A DNA stretch of 52,000 nucleotides from Mycobacterium persicum. GTDB lineage: Bacteria; Actinomycetota; Actinomycetes; Mycobacteriales; Mycobacteriaceae. The stretch covers positions 1 through 52,000 of the forward strand of contig NZ_MVIF01000031.1 in the NCBI RefSeq assembly GCF_002086675.1, read 5' to 3'. The position numbers were made by a program, and so were the translations under genes. Below, one piece after another: positions 19,680-30,700 of the stretch. Within the stretch, counting starts at the first letter, position 1. Every line of letters starts with the position of its first letter. The notes under the pieces are model-generated. The model was not told the DNA's origin and made no database searches. It saw nothing but the letters and a program-made list of their open reading frames with translations.

Positions 19680-22600
19680 TCAGCCCTGAGCCAGCACCTC
19701 CTCATCGGTCAACGCCGCGACGTCGAGATAGTGCCGGGCGACCAGGTCCAGGCGCCGCGGCGTGCCGCGCTGAGCCTCCCGTTCTGCCAGCCGCTCGGCC
19801 AAACCGGCCACCGTCCGGGACGCAAACAGGTCGGCGACCACGGCATGATCGGTTTCCAGCCAGTCACGCACCCGCGCGATCAGCGTGGTGGCCAACACCG
19901 AGTCACCGCCCAGCGCGAAGAAATCTTGCTGTACGCCAACCGAATCCACACCAAGTACCTCCGCAGCGATGTCGGCGAGGGCCGCCTCCAGATCGTTGCG
20001 TGCGGCGCTGTGCGCGGGCGCGCTGTCCGCGGGGTGCGGTTGCAGCAGCGCGGCCACGGCGCGGCGATCCAACTTGCCGTTGGGCGTGAGCGGGAGTTGT
20101 TCGAAGAACACGATGCGGGTGGGAATCATGTAGCCGGGCAACAGCTTCGCGATCGCCGCGGAGAGGTCGCCGGCCGGCTGCGGATCACCCGCGACCGCGG
20201 CGACGAGCTTGGGGGCGCTGGCGCCGACGACGGCGGCGACGGCATGGCGCACCCCCGGCAGCGTCCGTAACGCGCTCTCCACCTCGCCGAGTTCGACCCG
20301 GTAGCCGTGTATTTGCACCTGATGGTCTGCCCGGCCGAGGAATTCGATGGTTCCGTCGGGCCAGTATCGGGCCATATCACCGGTCCGGTACCAGCGGAGA
20401 CCGTCGTGCTCGACGAACCGTTGCGCGGTGCGTTGCGGGTCGTTGCGGTAACCGGCGGCGACATTGGCGCCGCCGACCCATAATTCGCCGGGGACCCAGT
20501 CGAGGCAATCGCGGCCCGACGGCGCAACGATCCGGCAGCGGACGTTGCGCAGCGGTCGCCCGAACGGCACCGTCGTCCAGTGCACCGGCGGTTCGCCGGC
20601 CACCTCGCAGATGGTGTGATGGATGGCGGTCTCGGTTGCTCCGCCCAGACCGGAGAACCGGCATCCAGGCACCTGCCGTGCCAGCCGGCGAGCCAGGTCG
20701 GCACCCACCCAGTCGCCACCGAGGGTGACCGCCCGCAGCGAACGGCCCAGTTGGTGGCCGCCGAGCTCCAAGATCATGTCGAGCATGCTGGGCACACAGT
20801 TGAGCATCGAAACCCGATGGCGGCGGATCAATTCCACCCATGTCGTGGCCGCCGCCTGCTGCTCGGTATCGACGGCGACCAATGAGCCACCGACGGAGAA
20901 CATGCCGAAGATGTCGTAAACGGAAGCGTCAAACTCGAGTGCCGACAGCGCGAGCACTCGATCGGTGCCGCGCACCGCGAACCAGTCGTTGACGGCGTCG
21001 ATCGTGTTCATCGCCGCGCCGTGGGACACCTCGACGCCTTTGGGCAGACCCGTCGACCCGGACGTGAAGATCACGTAGGCGATCTCGGTGGTGTCGGGGA
21101 AGACGGCCTCCAGCAACGGGTTTGGGTGGTTGCGTGCCGCGTCGATGGGCAGGCACGTGATCGCGGAGCCCAGGTCGGCGCCGTCGACGGTCAGCGCCGC
21201 GACGGCATCGGCGGTCTGAAGAATCTTGGCACGTCGGGCATCCGGCTGGTCGAAGCCGATCGGCACATACGTGGCGCCGGCGGCGAGCACGCCGAGCACT
21301 GCGGCGACCTGATCGCGTCCCTTGGGCAATTGGACGGCGACCGCCTCACCGCGTCGGACCCCGTGGGCGTGCAGCGCCCCGGCGACGGCCAGCGACTGCG
21401 TGCGAAGTTCCCGGTAGCTCCAGGCGCCGTCGGCGTTGCCCAGACCCCACACCACCGCGGGCGCGTCCGGATTCATCGCGGCCTGCTCGAAGAAGCCTTG
21501 ATGCAAGCATCGCCGGCTGACCGGGCCGTCGGTTGCGTTGATCGCGGCACGCACCGTTGCCTGCGTGCTGGGCAACTGCACCACCGCGTCGGCGTCCCAA
21601 CCCGCATCACCGCGGGCGAGCCGATCGACAGCCTGACGAAACCAGCTGAACATCGCCTCGATCAGTCCCGGCGGGAACGCCGACTCCCGCACGTCCCAGT
21701 TGACCAGCAGCCCGCCGCGCAGCTCGGTCACCTGAGCGTCCAGCAGCACCTGAGGTCCCTGCGAAATGATCCACACCGGCTCGCCGAAGGTCTGGATCAC
21801 CGTGTCGGCGAACAGTTCCCCGAGATCGAGCGCACTGGTGAACACCACCGGCGCCAACATCGCCTCACCGTGGTATCGACCCAGATCGCGCAGCACCTCC
21901 AGCCCGGAATAGGCGGCGTGCGAGGCACTCTCGTACATCCGGTGTTGAATGTCTGCGGCCCGGGCGGCAACCGACACGTTTTCGGCGACATCGACCTCGA
22001 GCATCACCGACGAGGTGAAGTCACCGATGACCCGGTCGATGTCGGGGTGCACCGACTCACGGTGAAACAGCGGCACATTCAGCAGAAATCGGCTCTGCGC
22101 CGACCAGCCGCCGATGGTGTCGGCGAAGAGCGCCGCCAGCGCCATGGCCGGGGTGACGCCGCGGGCGTGAGCCCCGGCCATCAGTTTCTGCTTGGCATCC
22201 GGCGCCAGCCAGTGGTGGTAGCGGACCGTGCGATGAGCTGCCCGACGGCTCCCCACCGGCACGGTCGGCAGCTCGGGTGCACCGGGCATCTGGGCCAGCC
22301 GCCGCTGCCACCACTGACGATCCCGCTCCCGCGCGGCGTCGTCCGGTTGCCGCTCGGTGCGATAACGGCGGTAGCTGTACCCGGGCGCCGAAACCGCGGC
22401 CCCCCGGTACAGCTCGGCCAGGTCCGACATCAGCACCCGGTAGCTCATCGCGTCACCGGCGAGCATGTCGATGTCCAGGTGTAGCCGGTGGCGATTCTCG
22501 CCGTACCGGGTCAGCGTGATGTCAACGACCTGACCGTCTTCGATTCCCAGTCGTTGGTGGGTCTTGAGCTCGCGCAGCTCCGCCAGTGCCGATTCCACCT

Positions 22601-23183
22601 GCGCGGAACTGTGTCCGCGAAGATCGACCAGGGTCAGCACCGGCCGGTCCGGCCTGGGCATCGTTTGCTGAGTCCCGTCGGGCAGGAATCTGGTGCGAAG
22701 CATCGGATGGGTTGCGACGAGCTGGGACGCGGCGCGTTGCAGGCGGTCCGGATCAATTGCCGGTCCGGCTGCCGGTCCGTCGAATTCGGCATAGAGGTGC
22801 GCGGCGACACCGCCGAGCTCCTGCTCGTCGGATCGACCGATCCAGTACGCGTGCTGCATGCCGGCCAACGGGAACGGCGCTTCGTCGGTGGCCTCGGCCT
22901 CGTCGGGCGCGACGGCCGCCGCCGCTGCGGGGCTCGGCGCCGGGTCCCCGCCGAGCAGGGCATACCACGAATCCACCGTCGGCGCGGCCGCAAGTTGGGC
23001 AAAGGTGATGTCGGCGCCGCGCTTGCGCCAGCCTCCTGCCAGGCCCATCATCCGGATGGAGTTCAGGCCCAGTTGGATGAGATCGTCGTGATCAGCGAGA
23101 TCGCTTGCGGGACAACCTAGCTCTGCCGCGATCGCCGACCTGATTTCGTCCTTGCTGATCCAGTTGTCTCCGGGCGGCTCCAT
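19680..23183 (-). CDS. mbtB: Hydroxyaryl-oxazoline NRPS MbtB, lacking the thioesterase domain
   Basis: Takes salicyl-AMP onto an aryl carrier protein and condenses and cyclises it with Ser or Thr to give the hydroxyphenyl-oxazoline cap of mycobactin. 1167 residues: ArCP (about 10-80, LIQLGLNSIRMMGL), cyclisation domain with D-x4-D-x2-S as DMLAGDAMS, adenylation domain (IFTSGSTGLPKGVEVSH, GGATET, WYRTGDMARYWP, LTPNGKLDRR) and PCP (FFALGGDSVLAT). It then ends at ALTDEEVLAQG. M. tuberculosis MbtB is about 1414 residues and carries a C-terminal thioesterase; here that domain is absent and a separate thioesterase is encoded at 33989. Last gene of the reverse operon, 34 bp after mbtF. Confidence 0.93.
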   Translation of the reverse strand: MEPPGDNWISKDEIRSAIAAELGCPASDLADHDDLIQLGLNSIRMMGLAGGWRKRGADITFAQLAAAPTVDSWYALLGGDPAPSPAAAAAVAPDEAEATDEAPFPLAGMQHAYWIGRSDEQELGGVAAHLYAEFDGPAAGPAIDPDRLQRAASQLVATHPMLRTRFLPDGTQQTMPRPDRPVLTLVDLRGHSSAQVESALAELRELKTHQRLGIEDGQVVDITLTRYGENRHRLHLDIDMLAGDAMSYRVLMSDLAELYRGAAVSAPGYSYRRYRTERQPDDAARERDRQWWQRRLAQMPGAPELPTVPVGSRRAAHRTVRYHHWLAPDAKQKLMAGAHARGVTPAMALAALFADTIGGWSAQSRFLLNVPLFHRESVHPDIDRVIGDFTSSVMLEVDVAENVSVAARAADIQHRMYESASHAAYSGLEVLRDLGRYHGEAMLAPVVFTSALDLGELFADTVIQTFGEPVWIISQGPQVLLDAQVTELRGGLLVNWDVRESAFPPGLIEAMFSWFRQAVDRLARGDAGWDADAVVQLPSTQATVRAAINATDGPVSRRCLHQGFFEQAAMNPDAPAVVWGLGNADGAWSYRELRTQSLAVAGALHAHGVRRGEAVAVQLPKGRDQVAAVLGVLAAGATYVPIGFDQPDARRAKILQTADAVAALTVDGADLGSAITCLPIDAARNHPNPLLEAVFPDTTEIAYVIFTSGSTGLPKGVEVSHGAAMNTIDAVNDWFAVRGTDRVLALSALEFDASVYDIFGMFSVGGSLVAVDTEQQAAATTWVELIRRHRVSMLNCVPSMLDMILELGGHQLGRSLRAVTLGGDWVGADLARRLARQVPGCRFSGLGGATETAIHHTICEVAGEPPVHWTTVPFGRPLRNVRCRIVAPSGRDCLDWVPGELWVGGANVAAGYRNDPQRTAQRFVEHDGLRWYRTGDMARYWPDGTIEFLGRADHQVQIHGYRVELGEVESALRTLPGVRHAVAAVVGASAPKLVAAVAGDPQPAGDLSAAIAKLLPGYMIPTRIVFFEQLPLTPNGKLDRRAVAALLQPHPADSAPAHSAARNDLEAALADIAAEVLGVDSVGVQQDFFALGGDSVLATTLIARVRDWLETDHAVVADLFASRTVAGLAERLAEREAQRGTPRRLDLVARHYLDVAALTDEEVLAQG

Positions 23184-23217
23184 ACCAATCCTTTCTCGGC
23201 GTGCCGGGTGGTGCGCG

Positions 23218-26200
23218 TCAGGCCGCGGTGTCCAGGGTGGCTGCCAGGAGCGCGATTCCGCGCTGCCACAAATGCGTCAGGTGATCGATATCGGCGGGTG
23301 CGAACAGCGCATCGCTCCAGCGCCAGTTGCTGATCAGTTGGGTGCCCTCCGGTGTCGTGGCCACGAACGCGCTGAGGTTCACCGCGAACCGCAACGGCAG
23401 ATCCGGCTCGGGATCGTCCGGCAGCGCATCGAGGTACGGCCCGGTCAGCAGGGACCACGGTTGATCGGGGACACCACCGAGGTCCAGACGGCCCAGATAG
23501 CTGAACTGGATCTGCGGCTCGGCCGCGTCCTGCAGTTCCGGAACCAGGTTCACGTAACGAAGCAGACCGTAATCCAAACCGTCGTTCGGGATTGCGCCAA
23601 GATGGGCGACGACCGATTCGACCAGGCGGTGAGCTGCTGTCGAATCACGCTCGGCCTGCTCGATTTCCACCGCGGCCGAACCGGCTCCGAGTCGCACCGG
23701 GTATGCACAGGTGAACCACCCGACGGTGTTCGTGGTGTCGGTGTCCAGAACGGCATCAGCGCGCCCATGTCCCTCCAGCGCCACCAGCGCGCCCGCCGCC
23801 GGATCCTGCGCACGACCACGGCGCCAACTTGCGATAGCCATCGTGGCTGCGGCCAAAAGAAATTCGCGTACGCCCTGGTTTCGCTTGACCGCGGCAAGTA
23901 TTCGTCCGGTGACTTCAGCGGGTGTCACCACCCGGGTGACCCGCAGCGTGGACCAGGTGTCGCGGGCCGGGTCCGGCGGCCGCACGCCCAGTGCCGGATC
24001 GGGTTGGCGGACCTGTCGCGCCCAGTACTCGCGTTGGGCCCGCGCCTCGGGTGCTGCGGCCCGGTGCCACATCAACTCACACCAGCTGCGGTACGAGGTG
24101 AACTCCGGCAGCATTTTCGGCGACGCACCCCCGTTGAGTGAACGCCACGCCTCGACGAGATCACCCAACAGGATGTGCCAGGACACCACGTCGACCGCCA
24201 GGTGGTGCGCGGTGAGCAGCAGCGCATCTCCCGGGCCCGGGTCCCCGCCACCGCCGGAAAACCAGACGGCCCGTACCATCGCACCGGCGCGGGGGTCGAT
24301 CCGGTCCATTACGCCACGGGCGCAGCGACTTATGGCCGCGACCAATTCGGCGTCGGTCGGTTCCGGCAGCGGTATCCGGGTGAGGATGTCGCCGGCGCGG
24401 ACCACGCCGGGTTCGCGAGTGACCAGCCGCGGCCCGGCGGGAGTGTCGATCAGGATCGAGCGAAAGGTGTCGTGGCCGTCGAGCAGCAACTGCAACATCA
24501 GCTCTACGGTCGGACCGTCGATATCGGCTGGTAGCCGGAGCAAGACGGTATGGGTGAAGCGCCGAAAATTGCCGTGCTCGTAGAGCCAGGACACCATCGG
24601 CAGCGGCAGCACCTCACCGTATTCGGCCTGCCCGACGGTGGTGTCCGGGTCGACCGCCGTGTCGACGGCGGCGGCAAGTTGGCGAATGGTCGGCGCGGTC
24701 AACACCATTCGCGGGCTGAGGTTGATACCACGGCGTCGCGCCTTGTGCACCAACGAGATCGCCACAATGCTGTCCAGCCCGAACAGGAAAAGGTCGTCGT
24801 CGAGGTGCGGCACCGCACCGTTGAACTGGTCTTCGAGGATTTCACACAGCGCCCGCTCGGTATTGGTGCGCGCCGCCGGCGATTCCTGGCCACCCACGGC
24901 CGAGAGGGTTGTCTCCGCCAGCCGCTCCAATGCCTGGCAGTCCAGCTTGCCGTTGGCGTTGACCGGCAGCCGCGGCATTGTCACGACCCGGACCGGAACC
25001 ATGTACGAGGGCAGCCGTTCGGTCAGCGCGGTACGCAGCCGGATCACGTCACCGTCAGCAGCTTGTTGCCACACAACAAAAGCCACCAGCATCGTGCCGC
25101 CCTGGCGGCGCAGCACCGAAACCGCCGCGTCGTGCACCCCGGGGTGGTCACGCAAAGCGGCTTCGATCTCGTCGATCTCGACCCGGTAGCCGCGGATCTT
25201 GACCTGGGTGTCGCTGCGTCCCAGGTAGGCGTATCCGCCATGCGGCAGGCGACGCACCAAATCACCGGTGCGGTACATGCGTTGTCCGGGGCGGAACGGG
25301 TCCGCCACAAACCGGGCGGCGGTCAGCGCCGGCCGGTCCACGTAGCCGCGGGTCAGTTGCGCGCCGGACAGGTACAGCTCGCCCACCACACCGGTGGGTA
25401 CCATCCGCAACGCCGAATCCAAGACATAGCCCAGGGTTCCGGTGTTGGCCGTACCGATCGTCGGCGCCGGGTATTCGTCGACGGGGGCCACCACCGCCTC
25501 GACCGTCATTTCGGTGGGGCCGTAACAGTTGTATACCGCGGTCGGCGCCAGCGAGCGCAAGCTCTGCCACAACGCGGCGTCGATCGCCTCCCCACCCAGC
25601 GCCAGCACCGACAGGCCATAGTCCAGCAGGCCGGCGGCACGCAGCTGCACCCACATGGACGGCGTGGTGTCGATCATGTCGATCTCGTGCGCGGCAAGGC
25701 CTTTCACCACCCGGTCGGCGTCACGCATCTCCTCGGCGTCGAACAGATGCAGGGCATGACCGTCCAGCAGTCCGACCATGGGCTGCCACGACGCGTCGAA
25801 GCTCAACGACCACGCATGCGCGATGCACAGCGGACGGCCCAGGCGCCTGACCGCCGGCCGGTAGACGCGTTCGCGGTGGTCGGCGAAATACGCGACCAGC
25901 GCGGCATTGGTGCCGATCACGCCCTTGGGTTCACCGGTGGAGCCAGACGTGAAGATGACGTACGCACAGTGCCCGGGATCGCGGTGAACTGGCGGCGGCG
26001 CGGGCTGGCGGCGCGAAACGCGTTGGGCTACCACCGGATCGTTGATGACCAAGGTGGGGATCGCCGCCCCGGCCAGCTGGGAGCTGCCGGCTTCGGTGAT
26101 GGCGACCACCGGCTTGGCTTGACGCACAATCGATTCGATACGAGCGGCCGGCAGGCTGGTATCAACCGGCAGGTAGGCCCCGCCGGCGGCGAGCACGGCC

Positions 26201-27771
26201 AGGATCGCGACCAGGGATTGGGTCGAGCGGGGCAACAGCAGCGCCACGACCGTTTCCGGGCCGACGCCGTGGTCGGCCAGCTCCGCCGCCAATCGGCATG
26301 CCGCGGCGTGTAGTTCGGCATAGGTGTAGCGATCGCCGCGGCATGTGGTCAACGCCTGGGCATCTGGTGTGGCGGACGCCTGTTGCTCGAAGATCTCCCA
26401 CACCGTACCGTCCGGGGTGGTTGCCGGATGCGTTGCAAGTTGCTCGAATTCGGCATGCTCGGCCGCGGTGAGGACGTCGAGCGCGTCGGGAGTGGCGTCG
26501 CCGATATCGGGCAGTTGCCGCAGCACGCCGAGTAGTCGCTCGCAGACCTGTGCCGCGGGAAGATGCGGCAACGCATCACGAATCGCCTCGACAACCACCA
26601 CCAACGCGTCGTCTCTGAGGTGCGAGGCCACCGTCAACGGGTAGTGCGTCAGACTGTCCATGTCGACCGGGCGAAAACACGCCCCGTCGGGAGTGGTCAC
26701 CGGCCGGATCGCATGCTCGACGGGCGCGTTCTCGAAAACGAACAGGCTGTCGAACAAGGCTCCGCGCCCGTGCGCCCGTTGCAGTTCCGACAGACTCAGA
26801 TAACCGATGTCGCGCATCGCCGACGACTCACGCTGCAGCCGCGCACAGTGTTCGACCACCGACGCGGCGCCGCTGACCTGGTGTACGACCGGCACGGTGT
26901 TGATGAACAGCCCGACCATGCCCTCCACCCCGGTCAGCTGCTGCGGACGGCCGGAGACGACGGCGCCGAACACGACGTCACGACGGTCGGTGAGCCTGCT
27001 GAGCAGCACCGCCCACGCGAACAGCACCGCGGTGTTCAGCGTTAGACCGTTGCGCCCTGCCCAGTTTCGCAGCCGGCTGGTATCGGCGGCCGGCAGCAGC
27101 AGTTCAGCCTTTTCCGGGACGGCGTCGCGCGCGGCGAGCGTGCCGTCGGCCACCATCAGTGGTCCCGAGACGCCGCGCAGGTACTCGGTCCACCGGGTCA
27201 TGGTCGCCTCGGTGTCCTGCCGTGCCAGCCAGCTGATGTAGTCGCGATACGGGCGCGGCTTGGCCAGCCCTGCCGGCGATCCGCCGGCCCGGTACACCGC
27301 CAGCATCTCGGTGAAGAACACCCCGAGCGACCAGCCGTCCATCAGGATGTGGTGGGCGGTGAAGATCAGCCGGCGCCCGGTCTCACCGGGGGCCGAAAGC
27401 AGGATAATGCGCAACGCCGGGCCCCGGCTCAGGTCGAACGGGCGGCGTCGTTCGGACCGCGCGATGGAATCGAATTCTGTTGGGAGCGCTATGCGTTCGA
27501 CCCACGGCAGCTCGGCCCGAGCGGGCACGATCTGCACCGGCTTGGGAACATCGCGGTCCCAGAAGACGGCCCGCAGGTTCGGGTGCCGGTCCAGCATGGC
27601 TGCGGCGCTGCGGCGCAGCAGCTCGGCGTCCACCGGTCCGTCGATGTCGACCCGCAACTGCATGGTGTAGTGGTCGAGGCCGTCCGCGGCCAGCCGGGAC
27701 AAGGCGAACAGTCCTTGCTGGAGGGGGCTGAGCGCGAGAACGTCCTCGATCTGCGGCGAAGCAATGGTCAC
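23218..27771 (-). CDS. mbtF: Mycobactin NRPS MbtF (C-A-PCP-E)
   Basis: Adds the terminal lysine-derived unit, which becomes the cyclised N-hydroxylysine (cobactin) end in mycobactins. 1517 residues. Condensation domain begins LALSPLQQGLFALSR with HHILMDGWS near residue 140. The adenylation domain has IFTSGSTGEPKGVIG, FDASWQPM, YGPTEM, YRTGDLVRR and VNANGKLD. The PCP is LFLFGLDSIVAIS near 1010. The C-terminal epimerisation-type domain has HHLAVDVVSWHILLGDL. The M. tuberculosis protein is about 1460 residues. The GTG start is 18 bp after the mbtE stop, with AGGAAATC upstream. The activated amino acid was not read with confidence from the pocket residues. Confidence 0.9.
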   Translation of the reverse strand: MTIASPQIEDVLALSPLQQGLFALSRLAADGLDHYTMQLRVDIDGPVDAELLRRSAAAMLDRHPNLRAVFWDRDVPKPVQIVPARAELPWVERIALPTEFDSIARSERRRPFDLSRGPALRIILLSAPGETGRRLIFTAHHILMDGWSLGVFFTEMLAVYRAGGSPAGLAKPRPYRDYISWLARQDTEATMTRWTEYLRGVSGPLMVADGTLAARDAVPEKAELLLPAADTSRLRNWAGRNGLTLNTAVLFAWAVLLSRLTDRRDVVFGAVVSGRPQQLTGVEGMVGLFINTVPVVHQVSGAASVVEHCARLQRESSAMRDIGYLSLSELQRAHGRGALFDSLFVFENAPVEHAIRPVTTPDGACFRPVDMDSLTHYPLTVASHLRDDALVVVVEAIRDALPHLPAAQVCERLLGVLRQLPDIGDATPDALDVLTAAEHAEFEQLATHPATTPDGTVWEIFEQQASATPDAQALTTCRGDRYTYAELHAAACRLAAELADHGVGPETVVALLLPRSTQSLVAILAVLAAGGAYLPVDTSLPAARIESIVRQAKPVVAITEAGSSQLAGAAIPTLVINDPVVAQRVSRRQPAPPPVHRDPGHCAYVIFTSGSTGEPKGVIGTNAALVAYFADHRERVYRPAVRRLGRPLCIAHAWSLSFDASWQPMVGLLDGHALHLFDAEEMRDADRVVKGLAAHEIDMIDTTPSMWVQLRAAGLLDYGLSVLALGGEAIDAALWQSLRSLAPTAVYNCYGPTEMTVEAVVAPVDEYPAPTIGTANTGTLGYVLDSALRMVPTGVVGELYLSGAQLTRGYVDRPALTAARFVADPFRPGQRMYRTGDLVRRLPHGGYAYLGRSDTQVKIRGYRVEIDEIEAALRDHPGVHDAAVSVLRRQGGTMLVAFVVWQQAADGDVIRLRTALTERLPSYMVPVRVVTMPRLPVNANGKLDCQALERLAETTLSAVGGQESPAARTNTERALCEILEDQFNGAVPHLDDDLFLFGLDSIVAISLVHKARRRGINLSPRMVLTAPTIRQLAAAVDTAVDPDTTVGQAEYGEVLPLPMVSWLYEHGNFRRFTHTVLLRLPADIDGPTVELMLQLLLDGHDTFRSILIDTPAGPRLVTREPGVVRAGDILTRIPLPEPTDAELVAAISRCARGVMDRIDPRAGAMVRAVWFSGGGGDPGPGDALLLTAHHLAVDVVSWHILLGDLVEAWRSLNGGASPKMLPEFTSYRSWCELMWHRAAAPEARAQREYWARQVRQPDPALGVRPPDPARDTWSTLRVTRVVTPAEVTGRILAAVKRNQGVREFLLAAATMAIASWRRGRAQDPAAGALVALEGHGRADAVLDTDTTNTVGWFTCAYPVRLGAGSAAVEIEQAERDSTAAHRLVESVVAHLGAIPNDGLDYGLLRYVNLVPELQDAAEPQIQFSYLGRLDLGGVPDQPWSLLTGPYLDALPDDPEPDLPLRFAVNLSAFVATTPEGTQLISNWRWSDALFAPADIDHLTHLWQRGIALLAATLDTAA

Positions 27772-27789
27772 GATTTCCTGACTCCCGCC

Positions 27790-30700
27790 TTACGAATGTT
27801 GCCGCCACGACGCGGTGAGCGCAGCCAGCGCGTCGTCGTCAAGACCGGAGGCGCTCATCGGCTCAGCCGGCGCGGGTAGCGAAGCCGCCTCGGCGGCGGG
27901 CTGATCGGCGGCCGCATCGACTGCCGCGGCCAGCTCGGCAATGGTCAAGTGCGCGAACACCATTGCCGGGGTCAGCGCCAGCCCCTGCGCGGCGGCCCGA
28001 GCCGCCCACTGGACCGAGATGATGCTGTCGCCGCCGAGCGCGAAGAAATTGTCGTCGGGGTCGACGTCACTGATCTCGAGCAATTCCTCCAGCAAGGCGA
28101 TGAGCACTCGCTCCGTTTCCGCCGAGCCGCCGGTGACCGATCGGCACGGCTGCGGCTCGACCGCTGTCGGCGGTGCCAACAGCTTGTCCAGGTCGGCGGC
28201 GGGCAGCAAGTGCACGCCCGACACCGCGGCGTCGGGCGCCCCCGCGAAGGTCTCGAGCGTGGCGTCGAGCGCATCGGCGATCAGTTGCACCGAGGCGGGT
28301 TCGTAGAGATCGGCATTGGCCACCACCCGTACGGCGAGGCCCCCGTCGGGTGTCACATCCAGACCCACGTTCAGATCCAGCAGTGAGACTTCGAAATCCA
28401 TTGACAGCGCAACGACCGTGGTCGCTCGGTCGCCGGTCAGATCCCGCGGCAGCAACGCCCAGTCCGCACCGCGGAAATGGATCGAGTGCTGGAACAGCGG
28501 GTGGTTGCGCGACGGCGAGCGCGGCGGGTTGATCGCCTCGACCAACCGTTCGATGGGCAGTTCCTGGTGAGCCAACGCGCCCAGCACGGTACGGCGGCTT
28601 CGGATCAGGATGTCGCGCAACGAGGGGTCGTCGGAGAAGTCGCTGCGCAGCACGACCACGTTGGCGCATGGGCCGGTCAGGTGTTCTGCTGCCCGGTCGA
28701 TTCGCGACGCGACCGGACTGCCGATGACGATGTCCGCCCCGCCGCCGAGCTTGTGCAGCACGACCGCCAGCGCCGCATGGTAAACCATGAATTCCGTGGC
28801 GTCGTGGTGTTCGGCAAGCCGGGTCAGGGCCGTCCGGCGTGCCGCGGACACGGTGAAAGTCACTACCGCCCCACGCCTTCCGAGGACCAGCGGACGCATG
28901 TGGTCCAACGCTATCGAGATGTCCTCGGGTGTTCCCGCCAGCGCATCACGCCAATACGCCAGCTCGGCTTGCCCCCAGTCGCCCGGTGCGTCGAAGGTGC
29001 TTCGTTGCCATACCGCGTAATCGGCGAACTGTAAGGGGGTTTTGGGCCACTGCGGCGGACCGCCGTGCAACCGCGCGCGATAGGCGGTGATGAGGTCGTC
29101 GACCATCACGCCCAACGAGCTGTGGTCGGTGACGATGTGATGGACGAGCAGCAGCAACACATTCGTGTCCGGGCCCAGCCGCAGCAGGGTGGGCCTGACC
29201 AGCGGCTCGGATTCCAGCGTGAACACGTATCGGCGCAACTCGGCAAGCACCTGATCGACCCGGTCGGCGGCGACTTCGCGGACGGCGAGTCGCACCCGCA
29301 TTACCGGATGCACATGCTGATACGGAACACCTTTGTGGTCAACGAAATTCGTGCGCAACACCTCGTGGCGGGCTATCACGTCGTTGAGCGCCTCGGCCAG
29401 AGCAGCCGAGTCCAGTGGACCGTCGAACCGAAGCGCCAGCGCCATGTTGAAGACGTCGTTGGCGCCTCGCATCCGGTACTGGAACCACATGGCCAGCTGG
29501 GAATACGACAACGGCGGCCAGTGTGGGCGAGCCGCGTGGGCGAGTTCCGGGCGGGCGCCCGGGGATCCGGAAGCGTGCACCAACCCAGCGGCCAACCCGG
29601 CCGGGGTAGGGGTATCGAACACCGCGCGAACGTTCAGCCGCACCCCGAATTCGGCGTGGATCTGGGCGATCAGCCGGGCCGCCAGCAGCGAATGGCCACC
29701 CAGCCCGAAGAACGAGTCGTCGACACCGACGTCCGGGCAGCCGAACAGCCGGCCGAAGATCGCGCACACCCGGCGCTCGGCCGCGTTCGCCGGCTCGCGG
29801 TAACGGCGCGCACTGACTTGAGTCGGTGCGGGCAGCGCCCGCTTGTTCAGTTTGCCGCTGAGGCCCAGCGGGATCTCCCGGATCACCGCGAACGCAGCGG
29901 GCACCATGTAGTCGGGCAGCATCGCCGCGGCATGGGCGCGGACATCGTCGAAATCGATTCGTGCCGAGGGTCCGTTCTCACCGCCGGCGGGCACCAGGTA
30001 GGCGGCCAGCGTCGGCCCGGCCTCGGTGTCTTCGGCGACGACCAGGCAATGCCGCACCGCGCGATGGGTGGCGATGACGGACTCGACCTCGCCGAGTTCG
30101 ACGCGAAAGCCCCGGATCTTGACTTGCTCGTCGGCGCGTCCGACGAACTCCAGCTGCCCGGAGAGGTTGCGGCGCACCAGATCTCCGGACCGGTACAGCC
30201 GCATCCCGGGATTGAACGGGTCGGCGACGAATCGTTGCGCCGTCAACCCCGGACGGCCCAGATATCCGCGCGCCAACTGTGCACCGCCCAGGTACAACTC
30301 GCCGACCACTTCGGCGGGCACCGGCTGCAACTCCGGATCCAGGACGTAGGCGTAGACATTGCGGTTGGGTACGCCGATTGGCACCACGCCGCTGCGCTGC
30401 GGCCCCGATACCCGCAGATGCGTGGAGCAGACGACCGCCTCGGTGGGGCCGTAGTGGTTGCGTAGTTCCGCGTCGAAGTGGCCGGCGAACTTGTCGGCCA
30501 GTTCGGCGGGAAGCGCTTCGCCGCCTACCGGCACGTGGCGCAGTTGCCGCCACTGGCTGACCTGCGGCAGCGCCAGCAACGTGCTCAGCATGGAGGGCAC
30601 CATGTGTAGGACCGTGACCCGGTGGCGGCTGATCAGATCGGCGACGTAGGGGATGTCGCCGAAGGCGCCGGGCTTGGGCACGATCAGCCGGGCCCCCAGC

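Noticed and set aside
21021..22484. 487-residue forward open frame inside mbtB
   Set aside because: Antisense shadow of the cyclisation and adenylation domains; composition is that of a mirror frame.
24550..26313. 587-residue forward open frame inside mbtF
   Set aside because: It is antisense to a clear NRPS, rich in Arg, Gln, His and Gly in the manner of high-GC shadow frames, and has no motif.
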